From a virus, in the IMG/VR virus record IMGVR_UViG_3300031977_001417, positions 1 to 48,618 of that record: a stretch of DNA of 48,618 nucleotides; one strand, 5' to 3'. Position numbers and translations under genes: made by a program. The notes under the pieces were generated by a model. The model did not search any database. It saw only the letters and a list, made by a program, of their open reading frames with translations, and was not told the origin of the DNA. This document shows, one piece after another, positions 1 through 8,738 of the stretch. How positions within the stretch are numbered: position 1 is the stretch's first letter; the number at the start of each line of letters is the position of its first letter.

Positions 1-198
1 TAAATGTGAACAAACTTTTGGTGTTAAAAGATCTGATAGCTTGTATTGCCTAACTGCAAGGTCCAATCTATCGTACATATAGATTGCTTGAGGATCAAAT
101 ATTCCTTCCTTTACGGGGCGAAGATAACCTCTAATATATGCTTCATAAGGAAGTTTTGTATCGCTGTAAACATGATTAACATAACCAAGTGCGCCCAT
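1..198 (-). CDS. Partial gene of unknown function (N-terminal 66 residues)
   Basis: An ATG at 198-196 opens a reading frame that runs off the left edge with no stop. It begins MGALGYVNHVYSDTKLPYEA. The ribosome site GGAG lies seven bases upstream, inside the last codons of the oxygenase gene, and only one base separates that gene's stop from this start, so the two are translationally coupled. I do not recognise the product. The visible part has no signal peptide or membrane segment. Position in a phage operon is the only other clue. Confidence 0.6.
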   Translation of the reverse strand, partial: MGALGYVNHVYSDTKLPYEAYIRGYLRPVKEGIFDPQAIYMYDRLDLAVRQYKLSDLLTPKVCSHL

Positions 199-199
199 T

Positions 200-937
200 T
201 TATCTCCTACTCGCTATATCATATGGCTCTTGAGCTTCTTTATCGTACCAATACAAACTTCTGTGCGGACGATCGTTTGGTTTGTATTGTGCGTCACTAT
301 AATAATAGAATAGCCTAAACGTTGTCCTATGCACTCCAGCAGGACAATTAATCGGCTTCGGGTATCCGTGAAAACCTCTCGGACTATAATCCCATATAAT
401 TACACTATTATGTATACATGGAAATTCTTTGACAGGTTTTTCTTTCATGTTGTCCCAAAACTCTAAAGCACCATTCCACTCTGGATCCCAATCTGGTGTT
501 AGGTAAACGATTAAGGAACCGGCTCTGTGAAGTTTTAGTTTATCATTCCAATTGAAATCTGAATGTACTTGTAAGGAATCACCATTGTAGCTCTTTGAGT
601 AACCTGCTCCTACAATGTAAGGATCTCCCATAATGCCGTCCATTCCTGTCAGTGTGGAGATCCATTCAAGTCCTAAACTGCTGTGCATCTCATTTACAAA
701 TTGAGAAGCAACTGGTAGATGCTCTAGAACTTTACACTCTTTCATATGACTACCTTTTCTGTCAAAGGTTGTCCACAAAGAATCGTCTGCAGTGCATGCT
801 TCCTTGTACATAGCATCTGCTAAATCTTTTGATAAAAAGTCATTCAAATATACATGTGGTACCGGCATCTCTGTTGAGTACTCATCATGTAAGCGCCCTG
901 CGTCGTGCCTAAGGCGAATATCTTTAATTATATCCAA
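200..937 (-). CDS. 2OG-Fe(II) oxygenase
   Basis: This 245-residue protein carries the facial triad of 2-oxoglutarate/Fe(II) dioxygenases: H125-x-D127 in the segment VHSDFNW, a distal histidine at H190 (RGFHGYPKP), and an arginine near 204 (HRTTFRLF) placed to bind the 2-oxoglutarate carboxylate. Such enzymes hydroxylate proteins, nucleic acids or small molecules; the substrate here cannot be read from sequence. It is one of three proteins of this fold in the window (see 9272-9853 and the degenerate 15710-16246). It follows the EF-hand gene by eight bases and probably shares its late transcript. Related enzymes are frequent in marine T4-like phages. Confidence 0.88.
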   Translation of the reverse strand: MDIIKDIRLRHDAGRLHDEYSTEMPVPHVYLNDFLSKDLADAMYKEACTADDSLWTTFDRKGSHMKECKVLEHLPVASQFVNEMHSSLGLEWISTLTGMDGIMGDPYIVGAGYSKSYNGDSLQVHSDFNWNDKLKLHRAGSLIVYLTPDWDPEWNGALEFWDNMKEKPVKEFPCIHNSVIIWDYSPRGFHGYPKPINCPAGVHRTTFRLFYYYSDAQYKPNDRPHRSLYWYDKEAQEPYDIASRR

Positions 938-945
938 TCAATTAC

Positions 946-1275
946 CTATTTTTTTGTAAACGCTTGTGCACCAAAAAACGCTGCCACAATACCTGCAACT
1001 GCGACAAAATATGTTGGTGCCATATCGCCTAATGTTTCTTGAGCTTGGTCTAATCCTGCTACTGATGCAATCACCACAGCAAAAGGATAAAGTAACATAC
1101 CAAATAGTGCGAACCATGCCATGCTTCTCTGAGAGTCTCGCATTGCATCTTGGTCCTCAAGCTCCTTCCTCTTGAATTCCATAAACATTTTATGTTCTTC
1201 GGCGTCGACTTTGCCGTCACCGTTGCTATCAGCAGGATGGAAATTAGACGAAGCTTTCTTTTCTTCTTCTGACAT
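946..1275 (-). CDS. EF-hand membrane protein, two transmembrane helices
   Basis: The 109-residue product has one canonical 12-residue EF-hand loop at residues 16-27 (D16, N18, D20, G21, K22, D24, E27), which by family rules binds calcium. Two hydrophobic helices follow at about 50-74 and 87-106, then a short Lys-Lys tail. The ATG at 1275 has a strong AGGAGG site, and a TATAAATA late promoter lies about 30 bases upstream, so late expression is likely. Two helices plus late timing would fit a class II holin or another envelope protein; calcium gating is only an idea. No homologue with a proven role is known to me. Confidence 0.8.
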   Translation of the reverse strand: MSEEEKKASSNFHPADSNGDGKVDAEEHKMFMEFKRKELEDQDAMRDSQRSMAWFALFGMLLYPFAVVIASVAGLDQAQETLGDMAPTYFVAVAGIVAAFFGAQAFTKK

Positions 1276-1300
1276 AATTAGCCCTCCTATTGAAGTCTAA

Positions 1301-2044
1301 CTATTTATAACTATATTTCCTCATGTGTTCAACAAAGTCTTGTCTTGTCCAATCTGTTCTTGTTAATTTTCCAAAAGGAATATAACCTATAGCCAATTTA
1401 GGATCATGGAAGGCATACGGCATTTTATCTTTCATTTTTTTGTATGTTTGCTGAGCTTTTTCCATCCAAGCTGCTTCCTGCTCATCTGTTACATCATCTC
1501 CTAACCAAATAAAGAAATCTGATCTAGCCCAATACTGTGGAACAATTTGATTTGCTGGAAGATGATGATCCATACTCTCTACAATTTCTGCAAAATGTTT
1601 TCCTACATGCGTGTAACCCATATAAAGATGTCCAAACTGTCTTTTAATTGTAAATCTGGTATAAACATCTTCTGGAAGACGATATGTCGTTTTTCCGTTG
1701 ATGTATCCCCACCTATCAGGTTGTCCTTTTTTAGCAAGTTCATACATATGAATCTTTTCGTTCATTTCAACTAACTTTGCTTTATCCATATGGTTTGCAT
1801 GATCGTGCCACTGAACAAAGTTTGAGTGTAGATGATTGAGAAGACTTGCATCCATTATCATGTGAGTGGCAATATTTAAATCTAAACGGAGAGTGTTAAT
1901 TTCATTCTTAAGTTTTTCAGCATCTAAATCTAACCAAAAGAATTCATTCTCAGGTTTAACATCGTTCTTTACAAACTCTGCGTGCCTTTGTGAAAAAGCA
2001 TCATCATAAATGTCAAAATCTACTTCATTAAAAGTTAATTTCAT
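1301..2044 (-). CDS. Conserved phage hypothetical protein
   Basis: A 247-residue soluble protein beginning MKLTFNEVDFDIYDDAF. I chose the ATG at 2044 over an alternative start 60 bases upstream, which would lie deep in gene 41; this start overlaps gene 41 by only 17 bases and is preceded by GGAG. The middle is rich in His and aromatic residues (HLHSNFVQWHDHANHMD), which could bind metal, but no known motif is clear. Its last codons contain the TATAAATA late promoter of the EF-hand gene. Function unknown; position after helicase gene 41 makes a DNA-metabolism role possible but unproven. Confidence 0.7.
   Translation of the reverse strand: MKLTFNEVDFDIYDDAFSQRHAEFVKNDVKPENEFFWLDLDAEKLKNEINTLRLDLNIATHMIMDASLLNHLHSNFVQWHDHANHMDKAKLVEMNEKIHMYELAKKGQPDRWGYINGKTTYRLPEDVYTRFTIKRQFGHLYMGYTHVGKHFAEIVESMDHHLPANQIVPQYWARSDFFIWLGDDVTDEQEAAWMEKAQQTYKKMKDKMPYAFHDPKLAIGYIPFGKLTRTDWTRQDFVEHMRKYSYK
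1303..1310 (-). promoter_or_regulatory. Late promoter TATAAATA before the EF-hand gene
   Basis: A perfect T4-type late box on the minus strand, about 30 bases before the EF-hand ATG. It overlaps the end of the upstream coding region (Tyr-Lys-stop codons). gp55 (34023-34583) is the expected sigma factor. Confidence 0.7.
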
Positions 2045-3404
2045 CGTACTTACCAGCTCCAAATCTGCCTTTATCAAATACAGGTCCTTGATCTTCTTCT
2101 TCACCTGTATCTTGTAACCCTGCTTGAGGATCTTCTATATCATAGAGCTTCATTCTAGCTCTGTCTACTCCAACCATAAAGCGTTTGTTTCTTGTAGGAT
2201 CACTGTAACGGTTTTTTAATTGTTTTACCATTACCTGTCCAAGTTTTTCTATGTCCTCAGTACTTATAAGAGCAAACATCAAGTCTGCTGTAGCAGGCAA
2301 ACCAAAAGACTCTGAGGTGTCTGTCAGTTCTACATCACTACTATTGTATCCGCCTCTTGTTGTTTGTGTAGCAGTTACTAAAGGAAGATCAAACTCTACA
2401 GCAAGTCCTCTAAGTTCTTCTGCGATTGCCTTAATAATCGTGTAACTATTTGCTGACGTACCCGCCCTATACCTGCTAGAAGAGCAAATATTGAGATAGT
2501 CCACAAAAATAATATCCGGATCAAAGTTTCTTTTAAGTCGTAGTTCATTTAACAGGGCCTTAAAGTGTCCAGCATTAGCAGACGCTGTAGGATATTCTTT
2601 AATAATAAGTCTGCCATTAATTTTTTCGTTTATTTTTTTAATTCTATCATCAAACATTGTCTTAGGAAGTTCTTTCAACTGCTGTATCGGAATGTTCATA
2701 AGATTAGCATCGATACGTTCAGCAATTCTTTCTTCAGACATTTCTAATGTTATGTATAAGACGTTTTTGCCTTGTGAGATACAATTAGCTGCCATATGAC
2801 ACATAAACAAAGACTTACCAACACCAGTACCTGCTAGCGCTACGTTAAGTGTTTTGTTTATTAGACCGCCTTCTGTAATCTCATTAAACATCTCAAGATC
2901 AAAAGGCATTTTTTCTTCTTGCCTGTGATAGAACTCAAAACGTTCATCAGCATTCTCAATGTAGTCGTGTCCTATGTTAGTGTCGAACCCAACCGCAAGA
3001 GCATCGGATAGGATAGCAGGAAGCGCAGATGTAGGTTTGTCTTTGTCTTTGCCATCAATAATACCAATGCTTTCCATAACTGCAAGATAAAGAGCTTTAT
3101 CTTTACAAAACTTTTCTGTCTCATTCAGTAACCATTCTTTGTTTGTTTTTTCTGTAGATAGATTTTTAAGTACATCTTCTATCTCAGTTAGTTCTGCCTC
3201 ACTTACCTTTCTATCTTCCTGTACTGCAATAACCAAGGCATTTTTATCGGGAGTAGAATTATATTTTACAACATGCTTTTCAATTTTTTCAAACAGAATT
3301 TTTTCACCAGGATTAAAGAAATACTCCGCCTTAAGAAAAGGAATAACCTTTCGTGTGTACTCCTCATCATTGCAAAGTTCTGCTAAAATAATTCTTTCAA
3401 TCAT
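2028..3404 (-). CDS. 41: Replicative DNA helicase (T4 gp41, DnaB family)
   Basis: The 458-residue protein has the DnaB/gp41 layout: a helical N-terminal domain (1 to about 150) and a RecA-like motor domain. The Walker A motif is AGTGVGKS with core residues 192-198, followed by a Walker B segment (IIFVDYLNI) and a DnaB-type motif with Gln (TATQTTRGG). It unwinds DNA 5' to 3' on the lagging strand as a hexamer and works with primase and gp43. Its ATG overlaps the stop of the small zinc protein gene by one base (TAATG), with AAGGA upstream. Length is close to T4 gp41 (475 residues). Confidence 0.95.
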   Translation of the reverse strand: MIERIILAELCNDEEYTRKVIPFLKAEYFFNPGEKILFEKIEKHVVKYNSTPDKNALVIAVQEDRKVSEAELTEIEDVLKNLSTEKTNKEWLLNETEKFCKDKALYLAVMESIGIIDGKDKDKPTSALPAILSDALAVGFDTNIGHDYIENADERFEFYHRQEEKMPFDLEMFNEITEGGLINKTLNVALAGTGVGKSLFMCHMAANCISQGKNVLYITLEMSEERIAERIDANLMNIPIQQLKELPKTMFDDRIKKINEKINGRLIIKEYPTASANAGHFKALLNELRLKRNFDPDIIFVDYLNICSSSRYRAGTSANSYTIIKAIAEELRGLAVEFDLPLVTATQTTRGGYNSSDVELTDTSESFGLPATADLMFALISTEDIEKLGQVMVKQLKNRYSDPTRNKRFMVGVDRARMKLYDIEDPQAGLQDTGEEEDQGPVFDKGRFGAGKYDEINF

Positions 3405-3589
3405 TATAATAAGTCCTTAGTGTACTCTCCATAAATTTCACTTATACAGTTTTCACACAAATACAATTCTTCTGTATCTGTGTGGAAACAAATTGCTTTA
3501 TCACCTTGCCAAATAGTTATCTGGCATTTATCACATACGCCTTCAGGCTTCTTCGTATGCTTTGTCGATGTCTTCTTCAGAAACTTCAT
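3404..3589 (-). CDS. Small zinc-ribbon-like protein
   Basis: A protein of about 61 residues lies between uvsX and gene 41, overlapping uvsX by 47 bases and gene 41 by one. It contains CDKC and CENC about 24 residues apart, the spacing of a four-cysteine zinc ribbon, plus an extra Cys between them. The start is uncertain: the ATG at 3589 lacks a clear ribosome site, and another ATG lies 21 bases upstream. Zinc ribbons of this size often bind nucleic acid or a partner protein. The neighbours suggest a role in recombination or replication. Confidence 0.6.
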   Translation of the reverse strand: MKFLKKTSTKHTKKPEGVCDKCQITIWQGDKAICFHTDTEELYLCENCISEIYGEYTKDLL

Positions 3590-4616
3590 CTTTAAAAATA
3601 CCTGCCTCACTAGAAATTAAATACCTATTTTCAATCCACTTACTAAAGGACTCGTCTTTCAAAATAGGCAACCAAAAATCCTTAGTGTAGGTATCGCTGG
3701 CTCTAACTTTAGGATCAACTGCTTCACCTGTAGACATGTCTACTCTCTGATACCAACCATTAGAAGGTTTAATTACATGTCCGGACTCTAGTGCAATGTC
3801 TAACAAACCAGACCATTTACTAATACCACCTTCAAAGGAAACTTCTACAGGGATTTTAGACTTCTCTCTAACATAACGAGACTTTTCAACATTAATAATA
3901 AAGTTATAACCTACTAGATCCTTACCTGTCTTTTCTTGCTGTCTACCAATAATGTAAATGTTGTCGGCACTGTAGTAAATACCTGTACCACCAGATACAA
4001 CATCTTTCGGAAACAAACCAATCTCTTTATATGTATGGTTAACTACCACAGCAGGAATGTCTTTAATAGTTAGATGAGGTGTAATCATTCTAAACAACGA
4101 CTTTAATCCTTTAGCCCTTGTCATGTCTGCTACACTCTTACCTTCTAGAGCATCCTCTACTTCTTTTTTACTTGCCAAGTTACCAACAGAGTCAACAATA
4201 ATCATCACATGATCGCCTCTCTCAATACCATTTAACTGAGACATGCTATCATGCTTTAACTGCTCAATGTCAGTAATAGGTGTATGAACAACTCTATCTG
4301 TATCAATACCAAAACTATTAAAATAGCTCTGAGGAGCACCAAACTCCGAATCATAAAACAAAACGACACCATCGTCATATTTGTCTAAGTATGCTTTAGC
4401 CAACATCATAGCAAAAGCAGTTTTAAAGTGCTTACTAGGACCTGCAAAAACAGTTAGTCCAGGTGTAAGTCCGCCATCTAGTCTACCACTCAACGCAACG
4501 TTAAGTGCGGGAACAGGTGTCTGAATCAAGTCTTTAGAAGTAAAAAACTTAGACTGTGTTAGTATCTCCGATTCCTTAATTGTAGAGTTCTTTTTTAGTT
4601 TATCAATTAAACTCAT
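3543..4616 (-). CDS. uvsX: UvsX recombinase (RecA-like)
   Basis: A 357-residue RecA/UvsX ATPase. Walker A is GPSKHFKT at residues 59-66, matching T4 UvsX, and Walker B is VMIIVDSVG. It polymerises on single-stranded DNA and catalyses strand exchange in recombination-dependent replication with UvsY, UvsW and gp46/47, all present in this window. The ATG at 4616 (MSLIDKLKK) has AAGGAG seven bases upstream; a longer frame to 4652 lacks such a site. A sigma70-type promoter at 4726-4755, inside the end of the upstream dehydrogenase gene, should drive it together with gene 41. Confidence 0.96.
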   Translation of the reverse strand: MSLIDKLKKNSTIKESEILTQSKFFTSKDLIQTPVPALNVALSGRLDGGLTPGLTVFAGPSKHFKTAFAMMLAKAYLDKYDDGVVLFYDSEFGAPQSYFNSFGIDTDRVVHTPITDIEQLKHDSMSQLNGIERGDHVMIIVDSVGNLASKKEVEDALEGKSVADMTRAKGLKSLFRMITPHLTIKDIPAVVVNHTYKEIGLFPKDVVSGGTGIYYSADNIYIIGRQQEKTGKDLVGYNFIINVEKSRYVREKSKIPVEVSFEGGISKWSGLLDIALESGHVIKPSNGWYQRVDMSTGEAVDPKVRASDTYTKDFWLPILKDESFSKWIENRYLISSEAGIFKDEVSEEDIDKAYEEA

Positions 4617-4626
4617 AATATTCTCC

Positions 4627-5415
4627 TTACTGAAAATGAGCATGGGCAGCATCTAAAAATGTCCCAATCTCTCTTATTTTACGAATCATGTTTGCCTTAA
4701 TAGCATCATCCATTATATTATATTCATTATAACATAAAGTACTCATGTGTGTCAAGTCTTTTGGCAAACATTTTCCTCCAAAACCTAATTTACCGTCTGG
4801 GCCAGGTACTTGCCAGTGTGTACCACCAATTACTTTATCTCGACTAAGCATGCCTGTTAGGATGTCATAATCAATATCTAGTTTATCACAAATTTCTTTA
4901 AACTCGTTTGCTAGTGCTACTCTCATAGCTAAAGCACTATTACGAGCCATTTTATACATCGACGCCTGCTTGGCACCTACAAAAATTGTATCTCCTTTGT
5001 TTAGTGAGCAAGTTTTGAGGTACAATGGTTCACACCAAACATGTTCTCCACCAATGATAATAGGTAACTCTTTATCGTCTACATCCTCTTTCCAATGCTT
5101 CTCTCTTAAAAACTCAGGCATAATAATTGCCTCTGGGAATTGTTCTACTTGATCAGGACCAATAGTGCTTCTAATAACAACACGCCCTTTATCTTTCCAT
5201 TCTTCGTAGACTTCCTTAAGAGTGGCAATACTTAATTTTTTTGTTCCACTATCTAAATCAGTTGGTACACATAAAAAGATATAGTCATAAAGACTCTCTT
5301 TTGCAGTATACCCTTGTGCTGGATCATGAATGTCGATATCGAAATTGAGAGCCTCTCTAAAGAGATACTGTGTCGCTTTGCCGACAAATCCATAACCCAC
5401 TATTAATGTTTTCAC
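4627..5415 (-). CDS. UDP-glucose/GDP-mannose dehydrogenase-like protein, short form
   Basis: The 262-residue protein starts with a Rossmann NAD-binding motif (GYGFVGKA, residues 7-14) and ends near the dehydrogenase active-site signature GFGGKCLPKDL with its catalytic cysteine. These define the nucleotide-sugar 6-dehydrogenase family, which oxidises UDP-glucose to UDP-glucuronate. Typical members have about 400-450 residues and a C-terminal UDP-binding domain. That domain is missing here, so either a partner supplies it or the substrate differs. The GTG start at 5415 overlaps gene 43 by four bases with GGAGG upstream. It may belong functionally with the sugar genes at 27297-29057. Confidence 0.85.
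   Translation of the reverse strand: MKTLIVGYGFVGKATQYLFREALNFDIDIHDPAQGYTAKESLYDYIFLCVPTDLDSGTKKLSIATLKEVYEEWKDKGRVVIRSTIGPDQVEQFPEAIIMPEFLREKHWKEDVDDKELPIIIGGEHVWCEPLYLKTCSLNKGDTIFVGAKQASMYKMARNSALAMRVALANEFKEICDKLDIDYDILTGMLSRDKVIGGTHWQVPGPDGKLGFGGKCLPKDLTHMSTLCYNEYNIMDDAIKANMIRKIREIGTFLDAAHAHFQ
4726..4755 (-). promoter_or_regulatory. Sigma70-type promoter for uvsX-41
   Basis: TTGACA and TATAAT on the minus strand with 18 bases between, inside the 3' end of the dehydrogenase gene. It lies about 110 bases before the uvsX start. Confidence 0.7.
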
Positions 5416-7910
5416 GAAAATAAATCCTCCAATGTTGCTTGTGGTTCGGTATTCCAGCCCAGGCTCTTAATGATAGTTTCCATAGGTTCTATAAACGCTT
5501 TCTGGAACATCATATCATAATCAATGTACTTGTGTACACCGAACTCTACGGGCAACGTACCTATAAATGCCATAACGTTTTCTTTTACTACGTTAGGCTC
5601 TTTTAAATATATAAATTTAATCTTATCACCTTCTTTAATGTCCTCATACTTATGGGCAACCTTGTTCTCTTTCAGATAGTAATTGTAAAGTAAACTACCT
5701 CGAACATGCATCGGCGTACCTTTTTCATAGATATGAGAAACACTTCTATACTTTGCCAGGTTGTTACACCCACGAGGGAAGGCAATCTCCTCAGGGCTCT
5801 TGTTTTTAAATTCGGCTTTTGTTTCTTCTATAAACTTATGTAAAGCATTTTCATCCTGTGTAAGAGAGATACGAACTGCTTCTTTTAGGCTATTACGAAC
5901 GCAACCAGGTGTAGAGGAACGAACAATTTCTAAACCCATAACCTTTAGTTTAGGTTCCTTGTATCTTACACCTTCGTTATCATATACATTCATAGCGTAA
6001 CGTTTTTTAGCAACCCAGATACATTTGTCTGCGATTGCCTCACGTTTAAAGAACAGCTTGTGTTCAAAAGCATTTGTATAGTTAGCAAGACTACGCATTG
6101 CTTTATCAATACAGGGCTCTATCTGTTCAGTACCAACCTTGTCTAAAATGTCAATAACTTTGTCTTTAGATTTGTTAGCAAAAAACTTATCTACAAGAGG
6201 CTTTAGAGTAATATAACAAGAGTCTGTGTCAGAATAGAAACTGTACATTTCGTTTTCAGTATCACATATCTTGTTTATAAACTTATCAAGTGCAGTAGCA
6301 GTTTGCCTAATAATGTATTGTCCTGTTAGTGTAATGCCTTCTGCGATACGATCATCATAATAACGAAAGTACTCGTTAGCCATGGCACCATATAAGGAGT
6401 TAAGTTGAATCTTACGAGCCATCTGGAAGTTATTAAACTTGGAAATATCTTTTAGATACTTCTTGTCTCCAGTCTCCTCATATTTGTTCTGAGCATTAAT
6501 CATTAGACGCTTATACTTTTGCCTGTCATCAAAAAACTTACTAACAATTTCTGGAAAGTAACCCATTCGTGTGCGTGTAAAACAATAACCATTAGCAGTC
6601 ATTGCATAGTCTTCTTTATGCAACTCGGACAAGTCATTTGTTTTATTAAGCAAACTATCTACAGTTACGTCATATGTTTGTCCAGGAACAAGAGTCTCAG
6701 GAGACATATTATACTGCATAATAATGGAAGGGTACAGTGAAGTAGCGTCAAAAGATGCAACCCACTCGTACTGTCCAGGGACAGGCTCTTGTACAAAAGC
6801 ACCTGCAATAGTTCTTGCTGGACGACTGGGCTTTTGGTGTATTACGACATGTTGATCGATCAAGTGGTTGTACAACAAACAGTCCCAAGTTCTAACAGAA
6901 GAAAAGACATCTTGATAGTTACACTTAGCGTCGTATGCCATAGTAAGACAAAGTTCAATCAACTTCATTTTGTCTTCCAACTCATCGACAAGAACAGTAT
7001 CAATAATGTTATACTCTACAAACAAGTTCCAATCATTTTCGTAAAACTCCTTAAAAGTATCAAAAGGATTGTCTAGTTTTTTATGTCCTAGTTCTACTTC
7101 GGCAATGTAATCTAGTTTGTAGGACTCTTGTGCAGTGTAGGTAAACTTTTTATACAAGTCCAAATAGTCTAACTGTGCAACACCTTGAATGTCGTATGTA
7201 GTTTGTTCTCTGCCTTGTATGTTAATCACACGACGAGATACCAAACCAAAAGGAGAATACATCTTTTTATGATCATCACCTAAAAGTCTATCAGTACGAG
7301 CAACAAGATAAGGAATATCAAACAGAGAGGAGTTCCAACCTGTTATAACATCCGGACAATTTTCTTTCCACCAGTCCATAAACTTAAACAACAAGGCACG
7401 TTCAGTATCACACTGAATGTAATTCACGTTTAAGTGTTCTGTATGTACAGTGGGTGTAAATGATCCTACACCAAATGTAGTAATATCTTTTGTAAAATTA
7501 TTTTGTAGAGTAATCAGTAAAACTTCTTCAACAGGATTATCTACTTGGGGGAAACCATTCTCAGAACTTGTCTCGATATCGATAGAGTAGATGCCAATGT
7601 GTTCTGCACTCCATTGCACTTCTCCGGGATACTGTTCTGTTAGATATTGATATCCCCATTGTGTTTGTCCAAAGATAGGAAAGTTAGATACTTCTTTGTA
7701 CCTATCTACAAACTCGGTTGCTTCTTTATTTGTGTCAAAAACTATGGGGGAGATTTTTTCTCCGAACATGCTTTTGTAGTCGGAGGGCTTTTCGGATCTA
7801 ACGTATAGGGTAGGACTAAAGTCGTGCCTTGCGTTAAAGCGTTTGCCATTACGAACACCACGGACATGTATTTTATTGCCATAGTGTTTAGCGTAAGTAT
7901 AAAAGTTCAT
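5412..7910 (-). CDS. 43: DNA polymerase (T4 gp43, family B)
   Basis: An 832-residue family B polymerase. The 3'-5' exonuclease motifs are DIETS (111-115), NSSLFDIPYL (193-202) and YNIIDTVLVDEL (300-311). Polymerase motif A is DATSLYPSI (388-396), motif B is the KIQLNSLYGA region (about 500-509), and motif C is the catalytic DTDS (561-564). It copies phage DNA with clamp gp45. The C-terminus is ATLEDLFS, the position where T4-like polymerases carry a clamp-binding tail. A perfect consensus promoter lies at 7938-7966, and GTGGAG precedes the ATG. No intein or intron is present. Confidence 0.98.
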   Translation of the reverse strand: MNFYTYAKHYGNKIHVRGVRNGKRFNARHDFSPTLYVRSEKPSDYKSMFGEKISPIVFDTNKEATEFVDRYKEVSNFPIFGQTQWGYQYLTEQYPGEVQWSAEHIGIYSIDIETSSENGFPQVDNPVEEVLLITLQNNFTKDITTFGVGSFTPTVHTEHLNVNYIQCDTERALLFKFMDWWKENCPDVITGWNSSLFDIPYLVARTDRLLGDDHKKMYSPFGLVSRRVINIQGREQTTYDIQGVAQLDYLDLYKKFTYTAQESYKLDYIAEVELGHKKLDNPFDTFKEFYENDWNLFVEYNIIDTVLVDELEDKMKLIELCLTMAYDAKCNYQDVFSSVRTWDCLLYNHLIDQHVVIHQKPSRPARTIAGAFVQEPVPGQYEWVASFDATSLYPSIIMQYNMSPETLVPGQTYDVTVDSLLNKTNDLSELHKEDYAMTANGYCFTRTRMGYFPEIVSKFFDDRQKYKRLMINAQNKYEETGDKKYLKDISKFNNFQMARKIQLNSLYGAMANEYFRYYDDRIAEGITLTGQYIIRQTATALDKFINKICDTENEMYSFYSDTDSCYITLKPLVDKFFANKSKDKVIDILDKVGTEQIEPCIDKAMRSLANYTNAFEHKLFFKREAIADKCIWVAKKRYAMNVYDNEGVRYKEPKLKVMGLEIVRSSTPGCVRNSLKEAVRISLTQDENALHKFIEETKAEFKNKSPEEIAFPRGCNNLAKYRSVSHIYEKGTPMHVRGSLLYNYYLKENKVAHKYEDIKEGDKIKFIYLKEPNVVKENVMAFIGTLPVEFGVHKYIDYDMMFQKAFIEPMETIIKSLGWNTEPQATLEDLFS

Positions 7911-7937
7911 GTAGACTCCACCTCAAGTTAGAACCAT

Positions 7938-7966
7938 ATTATACACTCTTGTGGAGTGAATGTCAA
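7938..7966 (-). promoter_or_regulatory. Perfect sigma70 promoter for gene 43
   Basis: TTGACA, 17 bases, TATAAT in the gap before gene 43. The spacer contains the inverted repeat CACTC/GAGTG. Transcript start would be about 20 bases before the ATG. Confidence 0.88.
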
Positions 7967-7977
7967 GAACTATTTTG

Positions 7978-8391
7978 TTAAATGTCGCCTAATAGTTCGT
8001 AGTTTCTTAAATGTGCTTCTGCAATTTCTTCTTTGGATTGCCCAAAGTAAGGTACACCAATATGTTCCCGTATCATAATATCTTTTACGCTAACAGATCT
8101 ATCCTCTTTTGAGTCGTACACGATAAACTCTCCAAGTATTCTACCGTATTTCCCTGCTTCGTCTTTTTTAGTTCGTAGCACGGACTGCTTTCCAAGAATG
8201 TCTTTGAGGAATTGTTTTGCGTACAGTCCGTATTTCTTTTCGACTTTATTACGGGTTCTACTTTCCGGTGTGTCGATACCATAGAGACGAACGCGCTCAT
8301 TGCGGACCCATATACCAAATCCGAGATCGATATCCACATCTACTGTATCTCCGTCTACTACTCTAACAATATTACATCTGTACTCGTACAT
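7978..8391 (-). CDS. Staphylococcal nuclease-like (thermonuclease) protein
   Basis: A 137-residue SNase domain with the family's calcium and catalytic residues in place: DGDT (13-16), R35 and D40 in RVRLYGIDTPE, E43, and R84 in KYGRILGEF. These enzymes cut DNA or RNA with calcium. There is no signal peptide, so it acts in the cytoplasm, perhaps degrading host nucleic acid or taking part in repair. The ATG lies two bases after the stop of the Sm-like gene, so the two are coupled. Gene 43 follows behind its own promoter. Confidence 0.9.
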   Translation of the reverse strand: MYEYRCNIVRVVDGDTVDVDIDLGFGIWVRNERVRLYGIDTPESRTRNKVEKKYGLYAKQFLKDILGKQSVLRTKKDEAGKYGRILGEFIVYDSKEDRSVSVKDIMIREHIGVPYFGQSKEEIAEAHLRNYELLGDI

Positions 8392-8393
8392 TG

Positions 8394-8726
8394 TTAGCCT
8401 TTAAGAAGTTTTTTAGTGTCTAATTTATTGTCAGGGACAACTAATCCAGAACCAAATCTAGTACTGTACTCGTTCCTAAGCCCAGCTTCAGGGCTGTAAA
8501 TTGAAACAATGTGTTGTGGCATAATGGGCACTTGGTGCCCCTCTGCAAATGGTGCATACGGAACAAGGCCGACGGCATACTCGTTAGGGTTTTCCTGCTT
8601 TGGCATCATAACCACCAACATAGGTTTATTCACTAGGATAAACTCTTTGCCTTCAACATCAATCTCTTTAATGTCTCCAATAATATCTTCACCTGATACC
8701 AATTTTAAAATACGCACGTCGGCCAT
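8394..8726 (-). CDS. Sm-like (LSm-type) small beta protein
   Basis: A 110-residue protein beginning MADVRILKLVSGEDIIGDIKE, a pattern reminiscent of the Sm1 strand arrangement (short strand, Gly-Glu turn, next strand). It shows the same layout as the protein at 34662-35093 and is probably a paralogue. Sm-like proteins form rings that bind RNA, so a role in RNA handling is conceivable; this is inference from pattern only. The ATG has AGGAG upstream. It sits between hsp20 and the nuclease gene in a compact operon. Confidence 0.6.
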   Translation of the reverse strand: MADVRILKLVSGEDIIGDIKEIDVEGKEFILVNKPMLVVMMPKQENPNEYAVGLVPYAPFAEGHQVPIMPQHIVSIYSPEAGLRNEYSTRFGSGLVVPDNKLDTKKLLKG

Positions 8727-8738
8727 GTTTACTCCTAA

